In this document: piece after piece, positions 17,304 through 25,435 of the stretch
How positions within the stretch are numbered: the stretch's first letter is position 1
Layout: every line of letters starts with the position of its first letter
Origin: Sinorhizobium terangae
Lineage (GTDB): Bacteria; Pseudomonadota; Alphaproteobacteria; Rhizobiales; Rhizobiaceae
Length of the DNA: 64,000 bases
NCBI RefSeq assembly: GCF_009601505.1
Contig: NZ_WITC01000057.1
Span: forward strand, 248,001 to 312,000
Direction: 5' to 3'
Program-made: the position numbers and the translations under genes
The notes under the pieces: model-generated
Seen by the model: only the letters and a program-made list of their open reading frames with translations
The model's database searches: none
Told to the model about the DNA's origin: nothing

Positions 17304-17750
17304 TTAGCGGATCACTTGATCCGGTGAACTCACCTTGATTCCGAAAGGACGGAAATGTTTCAGGTTGGCCGTGATGACCGTCAGCTGGTGAACGCTGGCG
17401 GTTCCTGCAATCATGGCATCGGACGCGCCGGGATTGTGACCAGCCGCAATCGCCTTGGCTTCCAACTTACCGCCTTCGCGTGCAACGTCCGCGTCTACAG
17501 GCAAAATCCTGTCACGATAACCGGCGATCAAACCCTGTAAGAACAGCTCGATTCCGGCCGCTTTGGCCTTCGAGCCCTTAGCTTCCAAAAGCCGCACGCC
17601 CTTTTCAATTTCGTGCACGGTAACGGCAGACAGGTAGACCGCGCTAAGCTGATCCCGCTCATCCAGCCAGTCCGCAAATTCCGATGAGGCCGTAGCCTTG
17701 GAGGGCGAGAACATCGAAATTGCGTTCGTATCGAGAAGGTAGCCGGTCAC
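17304..17750 (-). CDS. PIN-domain (VapC-like) toxin
   Basis: This 148-residue PIN-domain protein is a probable RNase toxin. Acidic residues are in place: LLDTNAIS (Asp7), HEIEKG (Glu), and SDAMIAGTA (Asp) preceding TVITANLKHF. Its ATG overlaps the antitoxin stop (ATGA). The pair sits between hemN and norD, next to a VOC gene remnant, which suggests a later insertion. It closely resembles plasmid-stability FitB/VapC types. The RNA target is unknown. Confidence 0.9.
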   Translation of the reverse strand: MTGYLLDTNAISMFSPSKATASSEFADWLDERDQLSAVYLSAVTVHEIEKGVRLLEAKGSKAKAAGIELFLQGLIAGYRDRILPVDADVAREGGKLEAKAIAAGHNPGASDAMIAGTASVHQLTVITANLKHFRPFGIKVSSPDQVIR

Positions 17751-18013
17751 AGATCGACCTCACGCGAGGGAGCCGGATTTCGGGCGAAAACATCATCGTC
17801 AAGATCGATGTCGGCCGGGAATGATCTCAGGTACTGGACGAGGCTAGGGCGCTCTTTATGAAGCGCCTTCCTTGCCGCTTCTGCGGCTCTTACAGAGACG
17901 AGGACGGCAGCAGCGCGGCCGTGCCGCGTGATCGTAACAAACTCACCAGCGGCGGCTTGATCTACGATATTCGAGAAACCAGCTTTGGCGTCCTTCAGGC
18001 TGATTGTTGACAT
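17747..18013 (-). CDS. Phd/YefM-family antitoxin
   Basis: This 88-residue protein has an N-terminal Phd/YefM domain (ISLKDAKAGFSNIVDQAAAGE...ITRHGRAAAVLVS) that binds DNA, and an acidic C-terminal tail (ADIDLDDDVF) that would wrap the toxin. AGGAGG lies six bases before its ATG. A perfect inverted repeat overlaps the promoter region just upstream, matching autoregulation by the toxin-antitoxin complex. Confidence 0.9.
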   Translation of the reverse strand: MSTISLKDAKAGFSNIVDQAAAGEFVTITRHGRAAAVLVSVRAAEAARKALHKERPSLVQYLRSFPADIDLDDDVFARNPAPSREVDL

Positions 18014-18025
18014 TAGAACCTCCTA

Positions 18026-18049
18026 AGGGTGGTCACATATGACCACCCT
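18026..18049. promoter_or_regulatory. Operator palindrome of the toxin-antitoxin pair
   Basis: AGGGTGGTCA and TGACCACCCT form a perfect ten-base inverted repeat with a four-base spacer. It lies 13 bases upstream of the antitoxin start and just after a TACAAT sequence that could be the -10 element on the minus strand. Such sites are typically bound by the antitoxin. Confidence 0.75.
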
Positions 18050-18153
18050 AGGCATTGTAGCAGATGAAATCAAGGCAAACGGTGGGGATGGATAGAGAGC
18101 CCGGTCGCGTAGCGATCGTGAACCCTCGTCGCTGTCGACTGGTCGCTGGAGGC

Positions 18154-20055
18154 CTATCCGGCAAGGCCGCGATAGATGGCGGGAAGCGCGGCCGGTAGGC
18201 GGGCAATGTTGCCGACCATGGCATAGCCGTTCTGGCCGAACATCGTCGGCACATAGGATCGCGCCTCGCGATCGACCGTGACGGCAAAGGTGCTGATCCC
18301 GCTTCGGCGCGCCTCCGCCACGGCTCGCCGGCTGTCTTCCAGCGCGAAGCGTCCCTCGTAATGGTCGATGTCGTTCGGCTTGCCATCGGTGAGCACCAGA
18401 AGCAGTTTCTTGCGGTTCGGCTGCTTGCGGAGCTCAGCCGAAGCATGCCGGATCGCCGCGCCGATGCGGGTGTAATAACCGGGCTTGAGCGCGGCGATCC
18501 GCGCCTCGACGAGACCACTCATCGGCTCATCGAAAGCCTTGACGGTTTCCACCCGCACCCAGTCACGCCGCCGCGACGTGAAGGTCAGGATTGAGTGGTT
18601 GTCGCCGCAAGCCGCCAGGCCATGTGCCAGGATCGTCAACGCCTCCTTCTCGACATCGAGAACGCGGTGATTGTCCGACCAGGAATCGGTCGACAGGGAC
18701 ACGTCGACGAGGATGGTCACAGCGAGATCGTGCGCCTGCGGCCGGCTCATCAGGTGAATACGGTCGCTTCCCTGGCCGCCGGCCGCAAGGTCAGTGCGCG
18801 CACGAACAACAGCGTCGAGATCGAGATCGGCGCCGTCGATCTGCGCGCGCAGGATCTCGTGTCGCGGTCTGAGCACCTCGAACTGACGTCGCACACGACG
18901 AATGAGGCTTTGCGTCTCCCAGGTCAGCTCGGCCCGGTCGCCGAGTGCGGAAGCGGGAGAAGCCAATACGCGGCAATGGTCCTTGAGATAGGTGCCTGTA
19001 CGGTAGTTCCACTCCGGATAAGTATGTTCGGCCGTCAACGGTGTGACGTCGACCGCCTCGGGCGGCAGGTCCAGATCGAACCGGAAGCGTGCGGACGGGC
19101 GCCCCTTCCGTTCGCCGAGCGTCATCTCGTCCAGCTCTTCCGCAGCCTTCGCATCGTGGTCGTCGCTGTCGTCGGCGGGCCGGTCGACGTTGACCATCTC
19201 CGCCATGGCAAGGATCTTCTCGAAGCGGTTGAGAATGAACAGGCTGCGGTCGCCCTTGCGGTTCCTGCGATTCTCGCGAGTCGCGACATGGCGCTCGGTC
19301 TCGGTGAGCGACGCCGCCGCCCCGCCCAACGCCGGGTCATCATCCTCGCGTCGCGTATCCGTCTCGGAGCGCACAAGCGCATCCGGCCAGAGCGGCAAAG
19401 GCAACATCGGCAGATAACCGGGCGGCGCACGATGCGGGAAGATCACCGGCAAAGTATTGCCCGGCTCCCCTGTGGCCGTCCGCAAAATGCCGAGAATGCG
19501 GTTTTCGACATGCTGCTCCACGGATGGCAGCGCGCCTCTGGTTCGCTCCGCAAGGACGGCTGCCGCGAGCCGGCGGTAACGCAGACGCATGCCCGGAAAC
19601 ATATCCAACACGGCCGCGACGGTTACTTCCGCACGAGTAAGTGCGGCAAGATCGCGGCGGAGCAGATCGGCCTCCGCCAGCGGCTCCAGCGACATCGTCG
19701 CCATATAGGCGACGAGCCAGAAATAGAGGTCGCGATTGAGGTCCTTGTCTGGAAAAAGATCGATTTCCGCCGGCAGCATCAGCGATGCGTGATCGCGCCC
19801 GGGCTGCGTGAGCTTCTCCTCCCCGAGGCCCACGCGCTGGCGCCATTTGAGCCTGTGGGCCGACGTGCGTCCGCGCGCCGGGGCGATCTGCACTGCGCTC
19901 TCGCCGCCGTGCCCCCGGAACGAGATCGAAAGCACCGGCAGGAGATCCGCAAGCCGAACGGCGTGCTCCGGGTAGCGCCGCCACGTGCGCGTATTGCCGA
20001 TGAAGCGGTGCCAGGCACGGCCGACCGTTTCTTCCAGTTCGAGGAAATCGAGCAT
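18154..20055 (-). CDS. norD: NorD, von Willebrand factor A protein for nitric oxide reductase activation
   Basis: This 633-residue cytoplasmic protein is required with NorQ for maturation of NorCB. A C-terminal VWA domain starts with the metal-binding DVSLSTDSW (about residue 450) and continues through VLTDGKPNDIDHYEGR. The long N-terminal half matches the NorD family. GAGGT lies eight bases before the ATG. It follows norQ by ten bases and ends the norCBQD operon. Confidence 0.95.
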   Translation of the reverse strand: MLDFLELEETVGRAWHRFIGNTRTWRRYPEHAVRLADLLPVLSISFRGHGGESAVQIAPARGRTSAHRLKWRQRVGLGEEKLTQPGRDHASLMLPAEIDLFPDKDLNRDLYFWLVAYMATMSLEPLAEADLLRRDLAALTRAEVTVAAVLDMFPGMRLRYRRLAAAVLAERTRGALPSVEQHVENRILGILRTATGEPGNTLPVIFPHRAPPGYLPMLPLPLWPDALVRSETDTRREDDDPALGGAAASLTETERHVATRENRRNRKGDRSLFILNRFEKILAMAEMVNVDRPADDSDDHDAKAAEELDEMTLGERKGRPSARFRFDLDLPPEAVDVTPLTAEHTYPEWNYRTGTYLKDHCRVLASPASALGDRAELTWETQSLIRRVRRQFEVLRPRHEILRAQIDGADLDLDAVVRARTDLAAGGQGSDRIHLMSRPQAHDLAVTILVDVSLSTDSWSDNHRVLDVEKEALTILAHGLAACGDNHSILTFTSRRRDWVRVETVKAFDEPMSGLVEARIAALKPGYYTRIGAAIRHASAELRKQPNRKKLLLVLTDGKPNDIDHYEGRFALEDSRRAVAEARRSGISTFAVTVDREARSYVPTMFGQNGYAMVGNIARLPAALPAIYRGLAG

Positions 20056-20065
20056 GGCCAGGACC

Positions 20066-20878
20066 TCAGGCTATCAGGGAGTCGGCCACTTCCAGAAGCG
20101 CCGCCCTGACGTCGGGCTCGTCGGTCAGGGGCTCTATCATGGCTGCGCGGACAGCTTCCTTCGCCGGCATCCCGGCGTCGATCAGGCAGGCACAGTAGAC
20201 GAGCAGGCGGGTCGAAACGCCCTCTTCGAGATCGTGACCTTTAAGCGCTCTCAGGCGCACGGCGAGATCGACGAGCCGGGCCACTTGGCACTCCGCAAGC
20301 CCGCTTTCCGCCTCGACGACGGCGATTTCCTGGGCCTTCGGCAGAAAGTCGAACTCGATCGCGACGAAGCGCTGCCGCGTGCTGGGCTTCAAGCTCTTGA
20401 GAAGGTTCTGGTAGCCGGGATTGTAGGAGACGACCAGCATGAAGCCGGACGGCGCCTCGAGCATCTCGCCGGTGCGCTCCAGCGGCAGCATGCGGCGATC
20501 GTCGGTGAGCGGATGGAGGACGACGGCGACGTCCTTGCGCGCCTCGACGATCTCGTCGAGATAGCACACGCCGCCCTCGCGCACTGCGCGCGTCAGCGGC
20601 CCGTCGACCCAGACCGTGTCGCCGCCCTTCAGCAGGTAGCGGCCGGTGAGATCTGCAGCTGCAAGATCGTCATGGCAGGAAACCGTCGAGAGCGGCAGGC
20701 CGAGCCTCGCGGCCATATGGCTGACAAAACGCGTCTTGCCGCAGCCGGTCGGGCCTTTCAGCAGGAGCGGCAATTGCCTGATCCAGGCGGTCTCGAACAG
20801 CGCGCATTCGTTGCCGAGCGGACGGTAGTGCGGAATGTCGGCGGTCGGGCGAGGTGCGTTCGGCAGAACAAAGTTCAT
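20066..20878 (-). CDS. norQ: NorQ, MoxR-type AAA+ ATPase for nitric oxide reductase activation
   Basis: This 270-residue ATPase has Walker A GPTGCGKT (42-49), Walker B VCYLDEIVEA, and sensor-1 MLVVSYNPGYQ, in MoxR/CbbQ style. It acts with NorD to insert metal into, or activate, the NorB active site. The start at 20878 has GGAGA six bases upstream. The frame remains open further upstream, but that part overlaps the norB-norQ spacer hairpin and the norB end. Confidence 0.95.
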   Translation of the reverse strand: MNFVLPNAPRPTADIPHYRPLGNECALFETAWIRQLPLLLKGPTGCGKTRFVSHMAARLGLPLSTVSCHDDLAAADLTGRYLLKGGDTVWVDGPLTRAVREGGVCYLDEIVEARKDVAVVLHPLTDDRRMLPLERTGEMLEAPSGFMLVVSYNPGYQNLLKSLKPSTRQRFVAIEFDFLPKAQEIAVVEAESGLAECQVARLVDLAVRLRALKGHDLEEGVSTRLLVYCACLIDAGMPAKEAVRAAMIEPLTDEPDVRAALLEVADSLIA

Positions 20879-20914
20879 TTTGGTCTCCGTGACAAATAGT
20901 CGAAGCAAGAAGGA

Positions 20915-20939
20915 CCGATCCCGACGTGGGCGGGATCGG
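20915..20939 (-). other. Hairpin between norB and norQ
   Basis: CCGATCCCG and CGGGATCGG form a perfect nine-base-pair stem with a seven-base loop, in the 70-base gap after norB. There is no T-run, so read-through is expected. It may protect norCB mRNA or lower norQD expression relative to the structural genes. Confidence 0.5.
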
Positions 20940-20948
20940 TCGGGGCGA

Positions 20949-22295
20949 TCATTCGGCGGGCTGGATCGAAGCGGCAAGCCGTTCGCTGCGCTCGCGGCCT
21001 GGAACCAGCACGGCCCAGATGAACATCAGCGCCGAGACGAGGACGACTGCACCCGAGCCGAGGCGGATCCAGTAGAACAGCGCCAGCTGGTCCTGCACGT
21101 CCATGTAGCTCTCGCCGAGGACGCGCTGCAGGTGGACCTGAAGGACGCCCGCGAAGGTGAGTGCGAAGGTCATCACCGACATGGCGGTACACATGGCCCA
21201 GAAGCTGACGATCGAGAGCCACTGGTTGTAGGGTTGGCGGCCGCGGATTTCCGGGATCGCATAGGCCATCACGGCCAGGTTCAACATCACGTAAGCGCCG
21301 AAGAAGGCGAGGTGGCCGTGGGCCGCAGTCACCTGCGTGCCGTGGGTGTAGTAGTTCACCGAGGACAGCGTGTGCAGGAAGCCCCAGACGCCGGCGCCGA
21401 AGAAGGCCATGACCGAGCAGCCGATCGACCAGAGAAGGGCCGCACGGTTCGGGTGCTTGCGCCCGGCCTTCCAGGTCATGACGAAGGCGAAGATCACCAT
21501 GGTGAAGAACGGTGCGACTTCGAGCGTCGAGAAGAGCGAGCCGATCCACTGCCAATAGCCCGGCGCGCCGATCCAGTAGTAATGGTGACCGGTGCCGAGG
21601 ATGCCGGAGAAGAGCGCCAGGCCGACGATGACGTAGAGCCACTTCTCGACGACCTCGCGGTCGATGCCGTTAAGCTTGATCATCAGGAAGGCGAGCACCG
21701 ATGCCATGATCAGCTCCCAGACGCCTTCAACCCACAGGTGGACGACGTACCACCAGTACATCTTGTCGAGTGCCAGGTTCATCGGGTTGTAGAAGGCAAA
21801 CAGGAAGAAGATCGCCACACCCCAGAGGCCGAAGATCAGGATGTTGGTCACCGTCGTCTTGCGGCCCTTGAGAACGGTGAGCGTGATGTTGTAGAGGAAC
21901 ATCAGCGCCACCACGACGATGCCGACCTTGATCGCGAAGGGCTGCTCGAGAAACTCACGGCCCTCGTGGATATGGAAAAGGTACCCGACCACCGCGACGG
22001 CCGCCGCGATCAGGAAGAGCCAGAACTGCGCCGCCGCGATCTTGGTGCTGTAAAGCTCCGTTTCCGCTTCCTCTGGTAGGAGATAATAAGTGGCGCCCAT
22101 GAAGCCCATCAGCAGCCAGACGATCAGCGCATTGGTGTGCACCATGCGCACGATGTTGAACGGCAGGAGCTCGGAGAGCGTGTTGGGCAGGACGTAGATG
22201 GTGCCGGCGAGAACACCGAACAGCACCTGGGCGAGAAACAGGCCGAGTGCGCCATAAAAATAGAGCATCGCGACCTTCTGGGTCTGGTATTTCAT
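20949..22295 (-). CDS. norB: Nitric oxide reductase large subunit NorB
   Basis: This 448-residue, twelve-helix membrane protein reduces NO to N2O. It holds the heme-copper-oxidase-family histidines (VRMVHTNALIVWLLMG, GTGHHYYWIG, THGTQVTAAHGHLAFFGAY) and the NorB glutamates in HLWVEGVWELIM. The length is that of the short, cytochrome c-linked cNOR type, consistent with the adjacent norC. GGAG lies nine bases before the ATG. Confidence 0.97.
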   Translation of the reverse strand: MKYQTQKVAMLYFYGALGLFLAQVLFGVLAGTIYVLPNTLSELLPFNIVRMVHTNALIVWLLMGFMGATYYLLPEEAETELYSTKIAAAQFWLFLIAAAVAVVGYLFHIHEGREFLEQPFAIKVGIVVVALMFLYNITLTVLKGRKTTVTNILIFGLWGVAIFFLFAFYNPMNLALDKMYWWYVVHLWVEGVWELIMASVLAFLMIKLNGIDREVVEKWLYVIVGLALFSGILGTGHHYYWIGAPGYWQWIGSLFSTLEVAPFFTMVIFAFVMTWKAGRKHPNRAALLWSIGCSVMAFFGAGVWGFLHTLSSVNYYTHGTQVTAAHGHLAFFGAYVMLNLAVMAYAIPEIRGRQPYNQWLSIVSFWAMCTAMSVMTFALTFAGVLQVHLQRVLGESYMDVQDQLALFYWIRLGSGAVVLVSALMFIWAVLVPGRERSERLAASIQPAE

Positions 22296-22319
22296 GGTTC
22301 TTTACTCCAATCGCAACGC

Positions 22320-22772
22320 TTAGCCAGCCTCGTTCGGTGGCCAGTTCTGGGTCTTGATGCGGCTCGTCCACTCCAGGAAGTCGGCGAGGTCGTTGAGCTC
22401 CTGTTCGGTGAGACTGAATTGCGGCATCTGCCGGCGCCCTTCGACGCCGGAGGGTTGCGCCGCCATCCACGCCTTCAGCGTTTCGCGCGCGCCTTCCGGA
22501 TCCTTGTCGCCACCCCAGCGCTTCCAGACATTGCCGAGCTCGGGCGCGAAATAGGCGCCTTCGCCGAGAAGCGTGTGGCAGTTGATACAGGAGTTCTTTT
22601 CCCAGACGTGCTTGCCGCGCCCGACCGAGTCCGTCAGCGTCGTCTCGTCCGTCGAGCTCGTCTTCATGTAATAGTGGCTATGGGCGGTCAGCCCGACAAA
22701 TATGGCAAAGAAGAAGAAGGACCCGCCATAGAAGACGTTTCGGGCCCCGGTCTTGGTGAGGCGTTCTGCCAT
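22320..22772 (-). CDS. norC: Nitric oxide reductase cytochrome c subunit NorC
   Basis: This 150-residue membrane-anchored cytochrome c has one N-terminal helix (about 13-30), a heme site CINCH (Cys62-His66) and a methionine in RRQMPQF as likely sixth ligand. It passes electrons from cytochrome c or pseudoazurin to NorB. The ATG at 22772 has AAAGGA eight bases upstream. An NnrR-type box lies about 130 bases upstream. Confidence 0.97.
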   Translation of the reverse strand: MAERLTKTGARNVFYGGSFFFFAIFVGLTAHSHYYMKTSSTDETTLTDSVGRGKHVWEKNSCINCHTLLGEGAYFAPELGNVWKRWGGDKDPEGARETLKAWMAAQPSGVEGRRQMPQFSLTEQELNDLADFLEWTSRIKTQNWPPNEAG

Positions 22773-22900
22773 CACGTGGTCCTTTCGATTTCAGATGGCC
22801 GCGAAAGCGTGGCCGGCTTGATCTGATCCCCTCCCCGTTCGGCGGTGCCGACGAATGTCCGGGGCGCGATCCATGTCTATGGATTTCCCGCGCGCGTTCT

Positions 22901-22914
22901 TTGCGTTTCGGCAA
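22901..22914. promoter_or_regulatory. NnrR/FNR-type operator for norCBQD
   Basis: TTGCGTTTCGGCAA is a near-perfect dyad with TTG-N8-CAA spacing, located between norF and norC. It resembles the nnrS site TTGCGTTTTCGCAA and should allow norCBQD to be expressed separately from norEF. Confidence 0.7.
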
Positions 22915-22929
22915 ACAAGGAAAGCGGTT

Positions 22930-23208
22930 TCAAACGGATGGCATGCCGGTGGCGACGAGCTTCGCCGCTGCGAGCAGCACGAGGACCAGCGGCCAGACGA
23001 AAAGCCCACGCCGCACGGCGGCCGAACCGGAGCGCAGGCCCATGAAATCCAGGATGATCAGCCTGGCTTTGATGAGCGCCAGAGTGAGGATGGCGAAAAC
23101 GACGACAGAGGCGCGGCCTTGAAAGGCGACCGCCGACATGCCCGAAAGCACGATGGCAACGAGCACGATCCAGGTTCGACCGAGTTGGTTTCGAGTGCGG
23201 TCCGTCAT
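22930..23208 (-). CDS. norF: NorF-like small membrane protein
   Basis: This 92-residue protein has three predicted helices and the short KARLIILDFMGLRSG motif found in NorF and cytochrome c oxidase subunit IV-like proteins. It follows norE by three bases and precedes norC. NorE and NorF are accessory subunits thought to improve NOR activity or assembly. Identification rests mainly on position and size. Confidence 0.75.
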   Translation of the reverse strand: MTDRTRNQLGRTWIVLVAIVLSGMSAVAFQGRASVVVFAILTLALIKARLIILDFMGLRSGSAAVRRGLFVWPLVLVLLAAAKLVATGMPSV

Positions 23209-23211
23209 AGG

Positions 23212-23769
23212 TCATACCAGATAGATGATCGGGAACATCACGATCCAGATGAGATCGATGACATGCCAGAGGGTTGTTATCAGGGTTACATTGCCGGGCG
23301 TCGGACGCCAGGCGACGAGAAGCAGGATCAGGCCACCGAAGGCCACATGCAGCAGATGGAAGCCGGTGATCAGGAAATAGAGCTCGAAGAAGGCGCCGAA
23401 CCGGGCAATGTCGCCGCTTGCGAGCTCACCGCTATATTCCGTGAGCTTGATGGCAACGAAGACGAAGCCGAGCAGGGCGGCCATGACGAGGGCACGCCGG
23501 CGCTCCCCGGGTAGAGCGGATTTGCGCGCGGCGAGCGCCGCCTGCCAGCCGCTCGTCAAAAGTACCAGCGTGTTGATGCCTGCGAGCAGGGGGTTGAGTT
23601 CGTTTCGCCCGGCAGCAAATGCCTCGGCCTGCAGGACGCCGGTGACGAGAAACGCCACAAGCAGAATGCCGAAGGCCGCAAGTTCGCTCCAGACCAGAAT
23701 CCAGAGCAGAAGCTCATCTGCGGGCGCTTCCTCGCCCGCCTCGATATCAGACGTTACCCGTGCATCCAT
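23212..23769 (-). CDS. norE: NorE, cytochrome c oxidase subunit III-like protein
   Basis: This 185-residue, five-helix protein of the oxidase subunit III family contains WSELAAFGILLVAFL, the subunit-III style TEYSGELASGD and the His-containing LYFLITGFHLLHVAFGG and LWHVIDLIWIVMFPIIYL. It is an accessory to nitric oxide reductase. AGGGAG lies nine bases before the ATG at 23769. An NnrR-type box lies 60 bases upstream. Confidence 0.92.
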   Translation of the reverse strand: MDARVTSDIEAGEEAPADELLLWILVWSELAAFGILLVAFLVTGVLQAEAFAAGRNELNPLLAGINTLVLLTSGWQAALAARKSALPGERRRALVMAALLGFVFVAIKLTEYSGELASGDIARFGAFFELYFLITGFHLLHVAFGGLILLLVAWRPTPGNVTLITTLWHVIDLIWIVMFPIIYLV

Positions 23770-23828
23770 GCCGCATCTCCCTTGATCGGAAACGATCGGC
23801 ACTTAGGCGAGCCGGCAGAGCGATGTCT

Positions 23829-23842
23829 TTGACATTTCGCAA
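23829..23842. promoter_or_regulatory. NnrR/FNR-type operator for norEF
   Basis: TTGACATTTCGCAA has TTG-N8-CAA spacing and lies 60 bases before norE. Its right half TTTCGCAA matches the hemN and nnrS sites. Confidence 0.6.
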
Positions 23843-23882
23843 GGAAGCAGGGCCAAAAACCGGATATCGGCGAGGGCACCCA

Positions 23883-23999
23883 GAGCGGGATGAGGAAAAG
23901 TGTGCGCGGTTTTCCGCCCGCATCCCGCGTCTCAACTTATTAGAATCGATCACGTTTATGATTTTGGGTCGATTCGACCGAAAATCATCGTGATCTAGG
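23883..23999. repeat. RIME-type intergenic repeat, full copy
   Basis: The element begins with GAGCGGGATGAGGAAAAGTG, has the stem GCGGTTTTCCGC, then GCATCCCGC. It ends in a long palindrome built on ATGATTTTGGGTCG...CGACCGAAAATCAT within GATCACG/CGTGATC. This is the layout of the Rhizobium intergenic mosaic element. Partial copies occur at 30021-30057 and 53235-53276. It separates norE from the divergent small-membrane-protein gene. Confidence 0.85.
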
Positions 24000-24008
24000 A
24001 GTTCTTCG

Positions 24009-24164
24009 ATGACAGACGCACAGATCGGCCTTTCGGTCGCTACCCCCATCATCATCGTTTTCGCCCTAGTCCTCCACCGCATGGGCGTGTTGCAGCGTGC
24101 CGGCACGGTCTCGGCCGTCCTGTTCTCGATCGCGATTGCCGTGGTGCTCTTTCTCGACCGCTAG
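24009..24164 (+). CDS. Small two-helix membrane protein
   Basis: A 51-codon gene starts with ATG preceded by AGGAG seven bases upstream. The product begins MTDAQIGLSVATPIIIVFAL and has two hydrophobic segments (about 10-23 and 34-50) separated by a basic turn (HRMGVLQR). It ends in LDR. I do not recognise the family. It is divergent from norEF and upstream of the hemerythrin-like gene and nnrU. The good ribosome site and clean membrane topology argue that it is real. Confidence 0.65.
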   Translation: MTDAQIGLSVATPIIIVFALVLHRMGVLQRAGTVSAVLFSIAIAVVLFLDR

Positions 24165-24264
24165 CGCATGGCTCGTATCAATCGGGACTTGCGATATGTC
24201 AAAGAAGCGAGCCGGCTCGCCGGCTAGACGATTGCGTCAGGATCAATCGATTGGAGTCCGGCTG

Positions 24265-24717
24265 ATGGCTGGAAAAGAGACGATGCAACCAAGCCGCATG
24301 CTGGAAAACGGCTATGACGCGCTGTTGGAATTATGTGATCGGCTGGAGGCAATCGCCGACACCTTGCCGAACGCAATCGATGTGACGCGCTACGATGAGA
24401 TCGCGAACACGCTGGTACCGACGCTTGGCAACCTGCACGAACTGGAGGAGCAAGTCCTCTTTCGGCAACTTCGCTCACAACCGGACGGTCGCAACGTGAC
24501 GACGTTAATCGAGCGTCTTCGCAAAGAGCACGAACACGATGAGAAAGCTGCGGCGGAAGTCGCCGATGCCCTGCGCGAGCTTCTTCACGGTCGCTGCCGG
24601 CTAAGCTGGGACGCGATCGGCTATATGCTGCGTGTCCTCTTCGAGAACCTCCGCCGCCATGTCGCGACGGAGCGTCTACTGCTTGCCGAACGCCGTCGGG
24701 GTGCCTGCAATGCGTGA
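24265..24717 (+). CDS. Hemerythrin-like (HHE) domain protein
   Basis: This 150-residue helical protein has histidine/glutamate motifs expected of a hemerythrin di-iron site: LGNLHELEEQVLF, LRKEHEHDEKAA and LRRHVATERLL. Such proteins bind O2, NO or iron in denitrifying and microaerobic rhizobia. The ATG at 24265 is chosen for GGAG eight bases upstream; the frame stays open further upstream. Its end overlaps the nnrU start by eight bases, so the two are co-translated. Confidence 0.8.
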   Translation: MAGKETMQPSRMLENGYDALLELCDRLEAIADTLPNAIDVTRYDEIANTLVPTLGNLHELEEQVLFRQLRSQPDGRNVTTLIERLRKEHEHDEKAAAEVADALRELLHGRCRLSWDAIGYMLRVLFENLRRHVATERLLLAERRRGACNA

Positions 24718-25402
24718 ATTTTTTCTGGCCTTCGCGGTCTTTCTCGCGCTGCACATGGTGCCCGCCATGCCGAAACTTCGCGAGCGGCTTATTCAGCGGC
24801 TGGGCCGCAAGGGTTATTTTGCCGGCTATTCGCTGCTGTCGATCGTAGCGCTCGTCTGGGTCTTCCACGCGGCGCTGACGCTGGATTTCATACCGCTCTG
24901 GGACCCGGCGCCTTGGCAGGCCTGGGTGACCTTCGTGCTCGCACCCCTCGGCATATTTCTTGTTCTTGCGGGCCTCTTCAGCGAGAACCCGCTTTCCGTC
25001 TCGATCTTTCAAGGCACCGGACGGACTGGAGCGATCGTCGGCATCACGCGACATCCGGTGCTCTGGGGGTTCCTCATCTGGGCGGCGGGACACGTTGTGC
25101 CGAACGGCGATCTTCGTTCGCTCGTACTTTTCGGCGGTTTTGCGCTCTTTGCCGCGGGCGGTTTCCTGATGGTCGAACGGCGCGCGCGCCGGCGCCTGGG
25201 CGACAAGTGGCCGAGCGCTGCCGCCGGCACGTCGATCTGGCCCTTCGCCGCCGTCCTCGGCGGCACCACTCGCTTCCGCCTCGATCCTGTGCTGGTGCTG
25301 TCGGCCTTCGCCACGGCAGCCATTACGCTCTGGCTGCTTGCCGGCGGCCATCACGCCCTCTTCGGTGCCGATCCTCTGCTGCAAGCCTTTGCCATGATTT
25401 GA
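24710..25402 (+). CDS. nnrU: NnrU family membrane protein
   Basis: This 230-residue, multi-helix protein has the NnrU family core: HMVPAMPKLRERLIQRLG near the N-terminus, then GRKGYFAGYSLLSIVALVWV, GAIVGITRHPVLWGFLIWAAGHVVPNGDLRS and a conserved WPSAAAGTS. It is homologous to NnrU of denitrifiers, whose loss impairs nitrite/NO respiration, and is distantly related to isoprenylcysteine methyltransferase-like proteins. It converges with ubiX. Confidence 0.92.
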   Translation: MREFFLAFAVFLALHMVPAMPKLRERLIQRLGRKGYFAGYSLLSIVALVWVFHAALTLDFIPLWDPAPWQAWVTFVLAPLGIFLVLAGLFSENPLSVSIFQGTGRTGAIVGITRHPVLWGFLIWAAGHVVPNGDLRSLVLFGGFALFAAGGFLMVERRARRRLGDKWPSAAAGTSIWPFAAVLGGTTRFRLDPVLVLSAFATAAITLWLLAGGHHALFGADPLLQAFAMI

Positions 25403-25435
25403 CCTTGCCGCGCGTCGCACATTCCTGACGCGGCT

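Noticed and set aside
20835..22079. A 414-codon plus-strand frame over norB
   Set aside because: It is a shadow of norB with biased Asp/Glu/Arg/His composition.
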